From NCBI GenBank assembly GCA_963726825.1, contig CAVSDT010000001.1:1054001-1118000 (forward strand): a DNA stretch of 64,000 nt. The letters are read 5' to 3'. The notes under the pieces were generated by a model. The model saw only the letters and a program-made list of their open reading frames with translations. It was not told the origin of the DNA and ran no database searches. How positions within the stretch are numbered: position 1 is the first letter of the stretch; each line of letters starts with the position of its first letter. This DNA is from DATLGB01 sp963726825 (GTDB lineage Bacteria; Actinomycetota; Thermoleophilia; Solirubrobacterales; Solirubrobacteraceae). Position numbers and translations under genes: made by a program. This document shows positions 42,901 to 51,159 of the stretch, piece by piece.

Positions 42901-43578
42901 ATGCCGCTTCCTAAGGACATCACCTTCGTCACCTTCGATGTCTACGGCGGGCTGATCGACTGGGAGGACGGCGCCTACCAGGCGTTCAAGAAGGAGGCCG
43001 ACCGGGACGGGTTCTCGGTCGACAAGGACGAGGTCGTCCCCCTCTTCATCTCCCATCAGCGCGAGATCATGGGCGGCTCCTACGAGCTCTACGCCGAGGT
43101 CCTGCGCCGCACTGCGATCGCCGTCGCCAAGGACCTCGGATGGGCCCTCGAGCCCTCCCGCGCCCAGTTCCTGCCGGATTCCGTGATGCGGTGGAAGCCG
43201 TTCAAGGAGACCATGCCGGTGATCAAGAAGGCCAACGCGAAGAAGAAGCTCGGCCTGATCTCCAACGTCGACGACAAGCTGCTCGGCCAGACCCGGCGCC
43301 ACTTCGGCATCGACTTCGAGCTCGTCGTCACCGCGCAGCAGGTGCGGTCCTACAAGCCGGATCCCGCCCACTTCAAGGAGTGCGAGCGCCGGATGGGCAC
43401 CAAGAAGGGCTGGGTCCACATCGGCTCGAGCTACTACCACGACATCGAGCCCTGCCTGAAGCAGAAGGTGCCCGTCATCTGGGTCAACCGCCACGGCGAG
43501 GCGCTCGAGTCCGGTGCGAAGAAGCCGACCGAAGAGGTCGCCAACCTCAAGGAAGCCCTCAAGCTGATCGGCCTGTAG
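42901..43578 (+). CDS. HAD superfamily hydrolase, haloacid dehalogenase type II-like
   Basis: Soluble 225-aa HAD protein. The nucleophile is Asp13 in VTFDVYGGLIDWE, the family D-x-Y-G-T-L-x-D-W motif with Thr changed to Gly. Motif II Ser-Asn is in GLISNVDD, motif III Lys in VRSYKPDPAHF, and motif IV is altered to HIGSSYYHDIEP. L-2-haloacid dehalogenases share this layout, but many homologues are phosphatases or have unknown targets. Lower GC and Lys-rich codons (KKANAKKKLG) stand out a little. ATG 42901 has TACAAT nine bases upstream. The MBL gene follows after three bases. Confidence 0.87.
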   Translation: MPLPKDITFVTFDVYGGLIDWEDGAYQAFKKEADRDGFSVDKDEVVPLFISHQREIMGGSYELYAEVLRRTAIAVAKDLGWALEPSRAQFLPDSVMRWKPFKETMPVIKKANAKKKLGLISNVDDKLLGQTRRHFGIDFELVVTAQQVRSYKPDPAHFKECERRMGTKKGWVHIGSSYYHDIEPCLKQKVPVIWVNRHGEALESGAKKPTEEVANLKEALKLIGL

Positions 43579-43581
43579 GCC

Positions 43582-44370
43582 GTGCGCGTCCTCGCGCTGC
43601 ACGCGGACGTCATCGTCGCCACGTCGCGGGTCTACCAGACCACCGCGGCGCTGATCCGCTCCGGGGAGGAGGCCTTCCTCGTCGACTCCCCGGTCCTCCC
43701 CGACGAGCTCGAGCTGCTGCCCACGATCGCGGCCCAGGCGGGCTACCCCGTCGTCGGGACGCTCGCCACGCACGGCGACTGGGACCACCTGCTCGGGCCG
43801 CTGGCCTTCGGTGACGTGCCGCTCGGCGTCGCGGAGTCGACCGCCGCGCGGCTCGGGGCCACGCCGGGGGAGGCGCAGCGCGAGCTGCGCGCCTTCGACG
43901 ACGAGCACTACGTCACGCGGCCCGCGCCGCTGAAGCTCGGTGCGCCGCAGCAGCTCCCCGTCCCCGGCCGCTGCGGCCTGGGGGAGCAGGAGCTCGACCT
44001 GCTGGAGGTCAGCGGCCACACGGCCGACGGGATGGCGATCTGGGTGCCGTGGGCGCGGACGCTGCTTGCGGGCGACCACCTGTCCCCGGTGGAGATCCCG
44101 TGGCTCGGCAAGGCCGCCGGCTCGCTGGACGCCTACCTCGCGACGCTCGAGCGCCTCGAGGGGGTCGTGGCCGACGCCGACTGGGTCGTTCCCGGCCACG
44201 GCGAGCCGCTGGACGGCGAGCGTGCGCTGGCGATCCTGCGCGAGGACCGCCGCTACCTGCAGGACCTCGCCGAGCGCGGCGCGGACGCGCCGCTGCCGAT
44301 GGCCCGCCGCTCCGGTGCCCAGAAGCGCATCCACGCCGAGAACGCGGCGCACCTCGTGAAGGCGCCGTGA
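43582..44370 (+). CDS. MBL-fold metallohydrolase
   Basis: Metallo-beta-lactamase-fold hydrolase of 262 aa. The metal site is THGDWDHL (His64, Asp68, His69), a variant of H-x-H-x-D-H in which the second His is Asp66, followed by His in VSGHTADGMAI, Asp in LAGDHLS and His in VVPGHGEPL. Members hydrolyse thioesters, lactones or nucleotides. It starts with GTG three bases after the HAD gene and overlaps the MFS gene by four bases (GTGA), forming a three-gene operon. Substrate unknown. Confidence 0.88.
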   Translation: MRVLALHADVIVATSRVYQTTAALIRSGEEAFLVDSPVLPDELELLPTIAAQAGYPVVGTLATHGDWDHLLGPLAFGDVPLGVAESTAARLGATPGEAQRELRAFDDEHYVTRPAPLKLGAPQQLPVPGRCGLGEQELDLLEVSGHTADGMAIWVPWARTLLAGDHLSPVEIPWLGKAAGSLDAYLATLERLEGVVADADWVVPGHGEPLDGERALAILREDRRYLQDLAERGADAPLPMARRSGAQKRIHAENAAHLVKAP

Positions 44371-45638
44371 GCGTCGGCGCCGCCGGGGACGCGGCGCGCC
44401 TGCGCCGGGCGACCACCGCCGTCTTCCTCGCCTTCATCGGCTCCGGCTTCGGCTTCGCCTCCTGGGCGTCGCGGATCCCGCAGGTGCGGACCGAGCTCGA
44501 GCTCTCGGCCGCCCAGCTGGGGCTCGTCCTGCTCGCCCTCGCGGTCGGGGCGATCATCGCGCTGCCCCTCTCCGGGCAGCTGATCACCCGCTTCGGCTCC
44601 CGCCGCACGGTCACCGCGATGGCGGTGCTCCTCGGCGTCGCCCTCGCCGTGGTGGCCGTCGGGTATGAGGTCGGCGTCGTCGTGCTCGTCGTCGGCCTGT
44701 TCCTGCTGGGCTTCGCCAACGGCGCGTGGGACGTCGCGATGAACGTCCAGGGCGCGGTCGTCGAGCAGCACCTGCGCCGCTCGATCATGTCGCGCTTCCA
44801 CGCGGGCTTCAGCCTGGGCACCGTCGCCGGCGCCCTCCTCGGGACGCTGATGGTGGCCCTGTCGATCCCCGTGTCGGCGCACCTCTGCGGGGTGGCGGTC
44901 ATCGTCGCCGCCGCGGTCTTCTTCGGGGTGCAGGGCTTCGTCCCCGACGTCGAGACCGACGCCGACGGGGACGCCGTCGCGCTCGACATGAGCGCCGGCC
45001 CGCGCAACGTCCTCGCGGCGTGGCGGGAGCCGCGGACGCTGCTGATCGGCGTCTTCGTCCTCGCGTTCGCCTTCGCGGAGGGGACGGGCAACGACTGGAT
45101 CTCCGTCGCCGCCATCGACGGCTACGGCGCCCCGGAGGCGCTCGGCACGTTGACCTTCGCCCTCTTCCTCGCCGCGATGACCGTCGGCCGCTGGTTCGGC
45201 CCGGGCCTCCTGGACCGCTACGGGCGCGTCGTCGTCACCCGCACCCTCGCGGCGGTCGCCGTCGTCGGGGTCCTCGTGTTCGTGTTCGGCCCGACGCTGG
45301 CCGTCGCGTTCGCCGGCGCGGTGCTGTGGGGCGCCGGCATCTCGCTCGGCTTCCCGGTCGGCATGAGCGCCGGGGCCGACGAGCCGCGCTTCGCCCCCAT
45401 GCGCGTCAGCGTGATCGCCTCGATCGGCTACTGCGCGTTCCTCGGCGGCCCGCCGCTGATCGGCTTCCTCGGCCACGAGTCCTCCGTCCTGAAGGCGATC
45501 ATCGCCGTCGCCGTGCTGCTGGGGGTCGCGACGATGCTCGCGGGCAGCACGCGCCCGCCGGCCCGCGCCGGGGGTCAGGCCTCCGACGGCTGGGCGGGCA
45601 GCGGCCTGGCGCCCTCCACCTCGCCGCGCTCCTCGTAG
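44367..45638 (+). CDS. MFS transporter
   Basis: Twelve-helix major facilitator of 423 aa, of the fucose permease-like/YbjJ group with a motif ASWASRIPQVRTELELS after helix 1 and GSRRTVTAMA after helix 2. GTG 44367 overlaps the MBL stop. The last 64 bases overlap the 3' end of the mctP gene on the other strand, one of the longest convergent overlaps here, and the final 20 residues (from ASDGWAGSG) are antisense to the mctP C-terminus, suggesting a stop lost through 3' extension. Substrate unknown. Confidence 0.88.
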   Translation: MSVGAAGDAARLRRATTAVFLAFIGSGFGFASWASRIPQVRTELELSAAQLGLVLLALAVGAIIALPLSGQLITRFGSRRTVTAMAVLLGVALAVVAVGYEVGVVVLVVGLFLLGFANGAWDVAMNVQGAVVEQHLRRSIMSRFHAGFSLGTVAGALLGTLMVALSIPVSAHLCGVAVIVAAAVFFGVQGFVPDVETDADGDAVALDMSAGPRNVLAAWREPRTLLIGVFVLAFAFAEGTGNDWISVAAIDGYGAPEALGTLTFALFLAAMTVGRWFGPGLLDRYGRVVVTRTLAAVAVVGVLVFVFGPTLAVAFAGAVLWGAGISLGFPVGMSAGADEPRFAPMRVSVIASIGYCAFLGGPPLIGFLGHESSVLKAIIAVAVLLGVATMLAGSTRPPARAGGQASDGWAGSGLAPSTSPRSS

Positions 45639-47137
45639 TCCTCGGGGGCCGTCGAGTCCGCGCCCTCCGCGACGCCGGCGGCGCGCAGCACGAGCGTCAG
45701 CGCGGCAGCGACCAGGAGGTTCGCGACGAGGGCGAACAGCGCCGCGTAGCCGTTGATCGACAGCCCGAGGAGCTCGAGCGGGTAGATCGACTTGAACTCC
45801 TGCGAGGCGGCCATCAGCGTGCCGGTGAGCATCCCCGCCGCCCAGCCCGCGAGCAGCGCCCAGCGGTGGAACCAGCGCGTGTAGAGGGCGATCACGACCG
45901 CGGGGGCGGTCTGCAGGATCCAGACGCCGCCGAGCAGCTGCAGGTCCAGCGCGTACTCCAGCGGGAGGAAGATGATGAACGCGAGCGCCCCGACCTTGAC
46001 CAGGAGGGAGAAGAGCTTCGCGACGCGCGACTCCTCCTCCGGCGTGGCCTCCGGCCGGATGAAGGCGGTGTAGACGTTGCGCGTGAACAGGTTGGCGGCG
46101 GCGATCGACATGACGGCAGCCGGGACGAGCGCGCCGATCGCGATGGCGGCGAAGGCGAAGCCCTCGAACCAGTCGGGGAAGAACTGGCGCAGGAGGTCGG
46201 GGACGGCGTAGTTGGGATCGTCGGGCTTGAGCCCCGCGGCGATCGCCATCAGGCCGAGCAGCGCCAGCAGCCCGAGCACGAAGGAGTACAGGGGGAGGAT
46301 CGCGGCGTTGCGGCGGATCACGTCCGCGCTCTTGGCGCTCAAGACGCCGGTCAGCGCGTGGGGGTAGAGGAACAGCGCCATCGCCGATCCGAGCGCGAGG
46401 GTGAGGTAGGCGACCTGGGCGTCGGCGGTCCCCGGGACGAGCGCGCCCGGCACCGCCTTCTCCGGCAGCGCGGAGCGCGCGGCGTCGAAGATCTCCCCGA
46501 ACCCGCCGAGCTTGGACGGGATCACGATCAGCGCGACGACGATGACGATCCAGATCATCACGTCCTTGACCACCGCGATCAGGGCGGGAGCCCGCAGCCC
46601 GCTCGAGTACGTGTAGGCGGCGAGGATGGCGAAGGCGATCACGAGCGGCCACTCGCCCTCCACGCCCATCGCCCCGAGCGCCACCTCGATGCCGAGCAGC
46701 TGCAGCGCGATGTAGGGCATCGTCGCCAGCAGCCCCGTGACGGCGATCGCCAGCGACAGGCCGCGCGAGCCGTAGCGGCCCTGCGTGAAGTCGGCGGCGG
46801 TGACGTAGCCGCGACGGTGCGAGACCGCCCACAGCCGCGGCATGATGAGGAAGACGAGGGGGAAGACGAGGATCGTGTACGGCAGGGCGAAGAAGCCCTG
46901 CGCGCCGACGCCGTACACGAGCGCCGGCACGGCGATGAAGGTGTAGGCCGTGTAGAGGTCGCCGCCGAGCAGGAACCACGTCACCACGGTCCCGAAGCGC
47001 CGGCCGCCGAGTCCCCACTCGTCGAGGTTCTGCGCGTCCCCGCGGCGCCAGCGCGCGGCGCCGAACCCGATCCCCGTCACGAGCACGAAGAACGCGCCGA
47101 AGACGACGAGCGCGACGGTGTCGGTCGGCCGGTCCAT
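45575..47137 (-). CDS. mctP: Sodium:solute symporter, MctP-type monocarboxylate permease
   Basis: SSS-family transporter of 520 aa with about 13 helices. LGGRRFGTVVTWFLLGGDLYTAYTF and IAANLFTRNVYTAF are typical of the MctP branch, which imports pyruvate, lactate, propionate and acetate. The DUF3311 protein that normally accompanies it is encoded immediately upstream (one-base overlap TGATG). Uptake of propionate or lactate would feed the nearby acyl-CoA carboxylase and mutase. The 30-residue acidic tail overlaps the converging MFS gene. Confidence 0.9.
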   Translation of the reverse strand: MDRPTDTVALVVFGAFFVLVTGIGFGAARWRRGDAQNLDEWGLGGRRFGTVVTWFLLGGDLYTAYTFIAVPALVYGVGAQGFFALPYTILVFPLVFLIMPRLWAVSHRRGYVTAADFTQGRYGSRGLSLAIAVTGLLATMPYIALQLLGIEVALGAMGVEGEWPLVIAFAILAAYTYSSGLRAPALIAVVKDVMIWIVIVVALIVIPSKLGGFGEIFDAARSALPEKAVPGALVPGTADAQVAYLTLALGSAMALFLYPHALTGVLSAKSADVIRRNAAILPLYSFVLGLLALLGLMAIAAGLKPDDPNYAVPDLLRQFFPDWFEGFAFAAIAIGALVPAAVMSIAAANLFTRNVYTAFIRPEATPEEESRVAKLFSLLVKVGALAFIIFLPLEYALDLQLLGGVWILQTAPAVVIALYTRWFHRWALLAGWAAGMLTGTLMAASQEFKSIYPLELLGLSINGYAALFALVANLLVAAALTLVLRAAGVAEGADSTAPEDYEERGEVEGARPLPAQPSEA

Positions 47138-47331
47138 CAGGCGCGGAACTTGCGGTAGACGAACCAGGTCAGGCCCGCCGCCACCGGCACCCAGGCGAAC
47201 TGGTACCAGTAGAAGAACGGGATCCCGGCCAGCTGCGGGTCCTCACGCGCGAAGATCGGCGTGACGAGCAGGCCGATGAACGGCAGGACGAGCAGCAGGT
47301 ACCACGCCCGTGACGGCTTGCGACCCTCCAT
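47137..47331 (-). CDS. DUF3311 small membrane protein
   Basis: Membrane protein of 64 aa with two helices (WYLLLVLPFIGLLVTPIFA and FAWVPVAAGLTWFVY), FFYWYQFAWVP being the DUF3311 hallmark. It is usually encoded next to SSS-type permeases and thought to be a partner subunit; no function is proven. Its TGA overlaps the mctP ATG by one base, so they are coupled. It has no clear TANNNT box; the start is ATG 47331. Confidence 0.9.
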   Translation of the reverse strand: MEGRKPSRAWYLLLVLPFIGLLVTPIFAREDPQLAGIPFFYWYQFAWVPVAAGLTWFVYRKFRA

Positions 47332-47364
47332 CCCGGAGCGGATGTTGTCCGGGGGTTGGCGCGT

Positions 47365-47829
47365 TCAAACGCCGAGGGCGACGCCCATGCAGGCCGAGCC
47401 GCCGTGCTTCTCGCCGAAGCCGAGCGACTCGTACAGCTTGCGGGCGGGCTCGTTGACGTCGTCGACGTCGAGCTCCGCGCGGCCGCAGCCGCGCTCGCGG
47501 GCGAGGTCGAGCGCACGCTGGACGAGCGCACGGCCGAGGCCGGTCCCGCGCGCGTCCTCGGCGACGAAGACGTCCTCGATCCAGCAGTCGTCGGACGCGG
47601 TCCAGATCGAGTGGCGGAAGCGCAGCTGCACGACGCCGGCCGGTGGGGAGTCGTCGTCGGCGCTGCCGAGGAGGAAGACGGTCGAGCGGCGGTCCTCGAT
47701 GAGGCCCTCGACGCCCGCCAGGAACGCGTTGTCTGACGGCCATTCGACCCCGTACCACGTGCGGAAGGCGGCGAGGAGCCGCGCGACCTCGGGGGCCTCG
47801 GCGGGGTCGGCGATCCAGATGCGCGGCAT
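47365..47829 (-). CDS. GNAT-family N-acetyltransferase
   Basis: Acetyl-CoA-dependent acyltransferase of 154 aa. The core is VEDVFVAEDARGTGLGRALVQRALDLARERG, giving the R-x-x-G-x-G/A pyrophosphate loop, followed by LDVDDVNEPARKLYESLGFG, the family N-x-x-x-x-x-Y-x-x-x-G-F. ATG 47829 follows TAGCCT by six bases. Acceptor unknown. It is tail to head with another GNAT gene upstream. Confidence 0.92.
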   Translation of the reverse strand: MPRIWIADPAEAPEVARLLAAFRTWYGVEWPSDNAFLAGVEGLIEDRRSTVFLLGSADDDSPPAGVVQLRFRHSIWTASDDCWIEDVFVAEDARGTGLGRALVQRALDLARERGCGRAELDVDDVNEPARKLYESLGFGEKHGGSACMGVALGV

Positions 47830-47858
47830 GACGCGAGGCTAACGCGACCTCGGGCGCG

Positions 47859-48266
47859 TCAGATCAGCTCGCCGGCCAGCAGGTCCATCAGGAGGCCGTC
47901 CGCCCAGCGCTCCTCGACGTGGTCCCACCAGCAGCGGCGCATGATCCCCACACGACGGAAGCCGACGCGGGCGTAGGTGCGGATCGCCGGGCCGTTGCGC
48001 GCGTCGGGGTCGATCGTGATCCGGTGGTGGCCGCGCTCGGTGAGCAGGTGGCGGCAGACCGTCCGGATCGCGTCAGTGCCGAGACCCTGTCGCTGGTGCT
48101 CCTCGCCGAGGAAGACGTCGACGCCGGCCGAGCGGTACGCGGGCTCGGTGATCTCGCTGTACTGGATGAACCCGGCGATCTCGCCGCGCGCCTCGATGAC
48201 GTAGACGACCTCGTCGTCGCCGGAGGGCCAGCCGCCGGTCTCGGGCGGCCCCCACCAGCGCTCCAC
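47859..48266 (-). CDS. GNAT-family N-acetyltransferase (N-terminus may extend to 48347)
   Basis: Acyltransferase related to aminoglycoside 6'-N-acetyltransferase/RimJ types: VDVFLGEEHQRQGLGTDAIRTVCRHLL carries the acetyl-CoA loop, then ITIDPDARNGPAIRTYARVGFRRVG. From GTG 48266 the protein is 135 aa and lacks the normal first strand. The same frame upstream encodes VALRPVEPADVPRLLELRA, exactly the missing GNAT N-terminus, but offers no ATG, GTG or TTG; CTG 48347 or 48326 could start it (162 or 155 aa). The start is therefore uncertain. It begins just after the acyl-CoA carboxylase gene and may be its downstream partner. Confidence 0.83.
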   Translation of the reverse strand: MERWWGPPETGGWPSGDDEVVYVIEARGEIAGFIQYSEITEPAYRSAGVDVFLGEEHQRQGLGTDAIRTVCRHLLTERGHHRITIDPDARNGPAIRTYARVGFRRVGIMRRCWWDHVEERWADGLLMDLLAGELI

Positions 48267-48370
48267 CGACGGCTGCGCGCGCAGCTCGAGCAGCCGCGGG
48301 ACGTCAGCCGGCTCGACCGGCCGCAGCGCGACCGCGCGGCCCTGCAGGGGCGGGCCGGCGGACGTGGCCG

Positions 48371-50170
48371 CTACCCCTCGGCGGGTGCGGAGGTGATGAC
48401 CGCGATGCGGTCGCCCGACTTGATCGGCTCGCCCTCCTTGACGGCGAGCTCGGCGACCTTGCCGGCCTTGTGGGCGGTGATCTCGTTCTCCATCTTCATC
48501 GCCTCGATGATGCAGATGAGCTGGCCCTCCTCGACCTCGTCACCCTCCGCGACGAGCACCTTCCACATGTTGCCCTGCAGCGGGGAGTCGAGCGTGTCGC
48601 CCCCTCCGCCACCGCTGGACTTGCGCTCGCGCGGCTTGCGCGGCGCGGCCGCGGCCCCGTTGGAGGCGGCGGCCGGCGCGGCCGCCATCGCCTCGCCGTG
48701 CACGACGACCTCGAAGCGCTTGCCGCCGACCTCGACGACGTAGTCGCGCGCCTCGATCTCCTTCTCCTCGCCGTCGTCGCCCTTGGGGGTCTCCGGCTTG
48801 GGCTCGGCCAGCGTCTTGAGCCAGTTCTTGTCCTCGATCAGATCGCGGCAGGTCTCCGCGTTGGCCCACTGCTCGGAGGCCATGATCGCCTTGTGGAAGG
48901 GCATCAGGGTGGTGACGCCCTCCACGACGAACTCGTCCAGCGCACGCAGCATCCGCTTCGTGGCCAGCTCGCGCGTGGAGTCCCACACGATCAGCTTCGC
49001 GACCATCGGGTCATACAGCGGCGTGATGTCGGAGCCCGCGAGCACCCCGGAGTCGACGCGCACGCCCGGACCGGAGGGCTCGAAGTAGGCGGACACGTGC
49101 CCGGGGGCGGGGGTGAAGTTCTTCGAGGCGTCCTCGGCGTTGACGCGGCATTCGATCGCGTGCCCGCGCAGCTGGACGTCCTCCTGCTTGATCGTCAGCT
49201 CCTCGCCGGCGGCGATCAGGATCTGCTCGCGCACGATGTCGATGCCCGAGACGGCCTCCGTGACGCAGTGCTCGACCTGCACCCGGGTGTTCATCTCGAG
49301 GAAGAAGTACTCGTCGGGACCGTCGTCCTGCTTGACGAACAGGCCCTCGATCGTCCCCGCGGAGTGGTAGCCGACGGCCTTGGCGGCGTCGACGCCGATC
49401 TTGCCGATCTTCTCGCGCATCTCGTCGTCGACCAGCGGGCCGGGCGACTCCTCGATGAGCTTCTGGTGGCGGCGCTGGATGGAGCAGTCGCGCTCGCCGA
49501 GGTGGATGACGTTGCCGTGCTGGTCGGCGAGGATCTGGACCTCGACGTGCCGCGGGTCCTCCAGGTAGCGCTCGAGGTAGACGGTGTCGTCGGAGAAGAA
49601 CTTCTCGCCCTCACGCGCGGCGCCCTCGAAGGCGTCCTTGAGCTTGTCGGGCGTCATGGCGACGCGGAAGCCCTTGCCGCCACCGCCGCCGGCCGCCTTG
49701 ACGGCGATCGGGTAGCCGATCTCCTCCGCGATCGGCTCCGCGTCCTCGACGGTCTTGACCGGCTCGGTGGTGCCGGGGACGATCGGGACCCCCGCGGCCT
49801 TCATGATCTCGCGCGCGTTGGTCTTCGAGCCCATGTCGTCGATGGCGCTCGCCGGCGGGCCGATGAAGACGATGCCCTCCTCGTCCAGGCGGCGGGCGAA
49901 GTCGGCGTTCTCGGCCAGGAACCCGTAGCCGGGGTGGACGGCCTCCGCGCCGGACTGCTTGCACGCCTCGATGATCTTGTCGACCACGAGGTAGGACTCG
50001 TTCGCCGGGCCGGGACCGAGCAGGAAGGCCTCCGTCGCCCGCTGGACGTGCTGGGCGTCGCGGTCGGCCTCCGAGTAGACGGCCACCGACTCGACGCCGA
50101 GCTCGTCGAGCGCGCGGATGACGCGCACGGCGATCTCGCCACGGTTGGCCACGAGCACCTTCGAGAACAT
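48371..50170 (-). CDS. Acyl-CoA carboxylase alpha subunit (biotin carboxylase-BCCP fusion)
   Basis: Subunit of 599 aa that carboxylates its own biotin and passes CO2 to the beta subunit for acetyl- or propionyl-CoA carboxylation. MFSKVLVANRGEIAVRVIRAL opens the biotin carboxylase domain; KAAGGGGGKG is the ATP-grasp loop, FLEMNTRVQVEH the catalytic Glu/Arg loop. After a Ser/Gly/Ala linker, a biotinyl domain carries EAMKMEN with biotin Lys559. This is the actinobacterial AccA3 layout. ATG 50170 follows TAGATT by six bases. The carboxyltransferase subunit is at 55.4 kb. Confidence 0.95.
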   Translation of the reverse strand: MFSKVLVANRGEIAVRVIRALDELGVESVAVYSEADRDAQHVQRATEAFLLGPGPANESYLVVDKIIEACKQSGAEAVHPGYGFLAENADFARRLDEEGIVFIGPPASAIDDMGSKTNAREIMKAAGVPIVPGTTEPVKTVEDAEPIAEEIGYPIAVKAAGGGGGKGFRVAMTPDKLKDAFEGAAREGEKFFSDDTVYLERYLEDPRHVEVQILADQHGNVIHLGERDCSIQRRHQKLIEESPGPLVDDEMREKIGKIGVDAAKAVGYHSAGTIEGLFVKQDDGPDEYFFLEMNTRVQVEHCVTEAVSGIDIVREQILIAAGEELTIKQEDVQLRGHAIECRVNAEDASKNFTPAPGHVSAYFEPSGPGVRVDSGVLAGSDITPLYDPMVAKLIVWDSTRELATKRMLRALDEFVVEGVTTLMPFHKAIMASEQWANAETCRDLIEDKNWLKTLAEPKPETPKGDDGEEKEIEARDYVVEVGGKRFEVVVHGEAMAAAPAAASNGAAAAPRKPRERKSSGGGGGDTLDSPLQGNMWKVLVAEGDEVEEGQLICIIEAMKMENEITAHKAGKVAELAVKEGEPIKSGDRIAVITSAPAEG

Positions 50171-50176
50171 GGGGCA

Positions 50177-50182
50177 AATCTA
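50177..50182 (-). promoter_or_regulatory. -10-like box TAGATT of the carboxylase alpha gene
   Basis: TAGATT in the context GGATAGATTTGCCCC, ending six bases before ATG 50170, so transcription should start at or within a base or two of the start codon. Confidence 0.5.
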
Positions 50183-50192
50183 TCCGGCGGGA

Positions 50193-50218
50193 GTGGTCGG
50201 GCGCGGCCACGCCCCCAC
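50193..50218 (-). terminator. Possible hairpin between S4-domain gene and carboxylase gene
   Basis: GTGG and GGGCG pair with CGCCC and CCAC around a CGGCCA loop, with a two-base bulge. It falls after the S4 gene and before the carboxylase promoter. No T tract, and such short GC stems arise by chance in this DNA. Confidence 0.3.
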
Positions 50219-50262
50219 GACCCGGGTTCCCCCGGCGTCGATCGGGTCCCTCGCCTCGGGGC

Positions 50263-50481
50263 TCAGCTGAGCTTGACGGCGTCGTCGCCGACCGCGACGA
50301 CGTCGCCGGGGTGCAGCTGGCGCCCGCGCCGGGCCTCCGGCTCGCCGTTGACGGTCACGGCACCGTCGGTCAGGAGCAGCTTCGCGTGCCCGCCCGTCTG
50401 CGCGAGCCCGGCGTGCTTGAGCAGCTGGCCGAGGCGGATCATCTCGCCGCGGACCGGGACATCACGAGGTTCGGCGGCCAT
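50263..50481 (-). CDS. S4-domain RNA-binding protein (YaaA/YbcJ-like)
   Basis: Compact 72-aa protein made of one S4 domain: RLGQLLKHAGLAQTGGHAKLLLTDGAVTVNGEPEARRGRQLHPGD is the canonical alpha-L motif. Relatives bind RNA or ribosomes; the Bacillus one is near recF. ATG 50481 follows TACGCT by six bases; the upstream extension is a run of Arg and looks like antisense. The carboxylase gene follows 92 bp later. Confidence 0.88.
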   Translation of the reverse strand: MAAEPRDVPVRGEMIRLGQLLKHAGLAQTGGHAKLLLTDGAVTVNGEPEARRGRQLHPGDVVAVGDDAVKLS

Positions 50482-50548
50482 CGCCCGAGCGTAGGTCAGG
50501 CGGCCGGGCCGGCGGCGACCGCGTCGTCGCGGCCGCTTCCGGCGAGGC

Positions 50549-51157
50549 TCATCCGACCTCCACGACGTGGAGGCCACACTCCGTCTTGTCCGTGCCGGCC
50601 CAGCGGCCCTCGCGGCCCTCGCCCGGCAGCGTGCACGGCTCGCAGCCGATCGACGAGTAGCCCTGGTCGTGCAGCGGGTGATGTGGCAGCCCGTTGGCGT
50701 GGATGTGGCGCCACAGGTCCGTCTCCGTCCAGGCGGCGAGCGGGTTGTACTTCACGATCCCGCGCCTGGGGTCGGTCTCGACCACCTCGGTGGCGGCGCG
50801 GGTCGGGCCCTGCTCGCGGCGGATGCCGGTGATCCAGGCGGTGGCGCCCTCGAGCGCCCGCTCGAGGCCGGCCACCTTCGCGGCCGAGCAGCAGTCCTCC
50901 GGCCCGGTCCACGCGCCCGACGCACGGCTTGCGTCCTCGGACACGATGTGGACGCCGAAGTGGTCCTCGAACGCGTGCCAGGTCTCGTAGGTGCCCGGGA
51001 AGAGCACCCCGGTGTCGATCGCGACGATCCGCGTGCGCGGGGCCATCCGGGCGACGGCGTCGACCAGGACCGACTCCTCCTTCTGGAAGGAGCACAGGAG
51101 CACCAGGCCGTCGCCGTGCTCGCGGCCGGCCTGCTCGATGAGCGCGTCGAGGCTCAT
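50549..51157 (-). CDS. cysH: Phosphoadenylyl/adenylyl-sulfate reductase
   Basis: Reduces activated sulfate (APS or PAPS) to sulfite, 202 aa. Cys89-Cys90 (EDCCSAAK) and Cys172/Cys175 (IGCEPCT) form the four-Cys pattern of [4Fe-4S]-containing APS reductases, while Cys194 in TECGLH is the catalytic Cys. The cluster Cys argue for APS rather than PAPS as substrate. ATG 51157 is two bases after the sulfite reductase stop, so the pair is one operon, giving sulfate activation product to sulfide. Confidence 0.95.
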   Translation of the reverse strand: MSLDALIEQAGREHGDGLVLLCSFQKEESVLVDAVARMAPRTRIVAIDTGVLFPGTYETWHAFEDHFGVHIVSEDASRASGAWTGPEDCCSAAKVAGLERALEGATAWITGIRREQGPTRAATEVVETDPRRGIVKYNPLAAWTETDLWRHIHANGLPHHPLHDQGYSSIGCEPCTLPGEGREGRWAGTDKTECGLHVVEVG

Positions 51158-51159
51158 GG

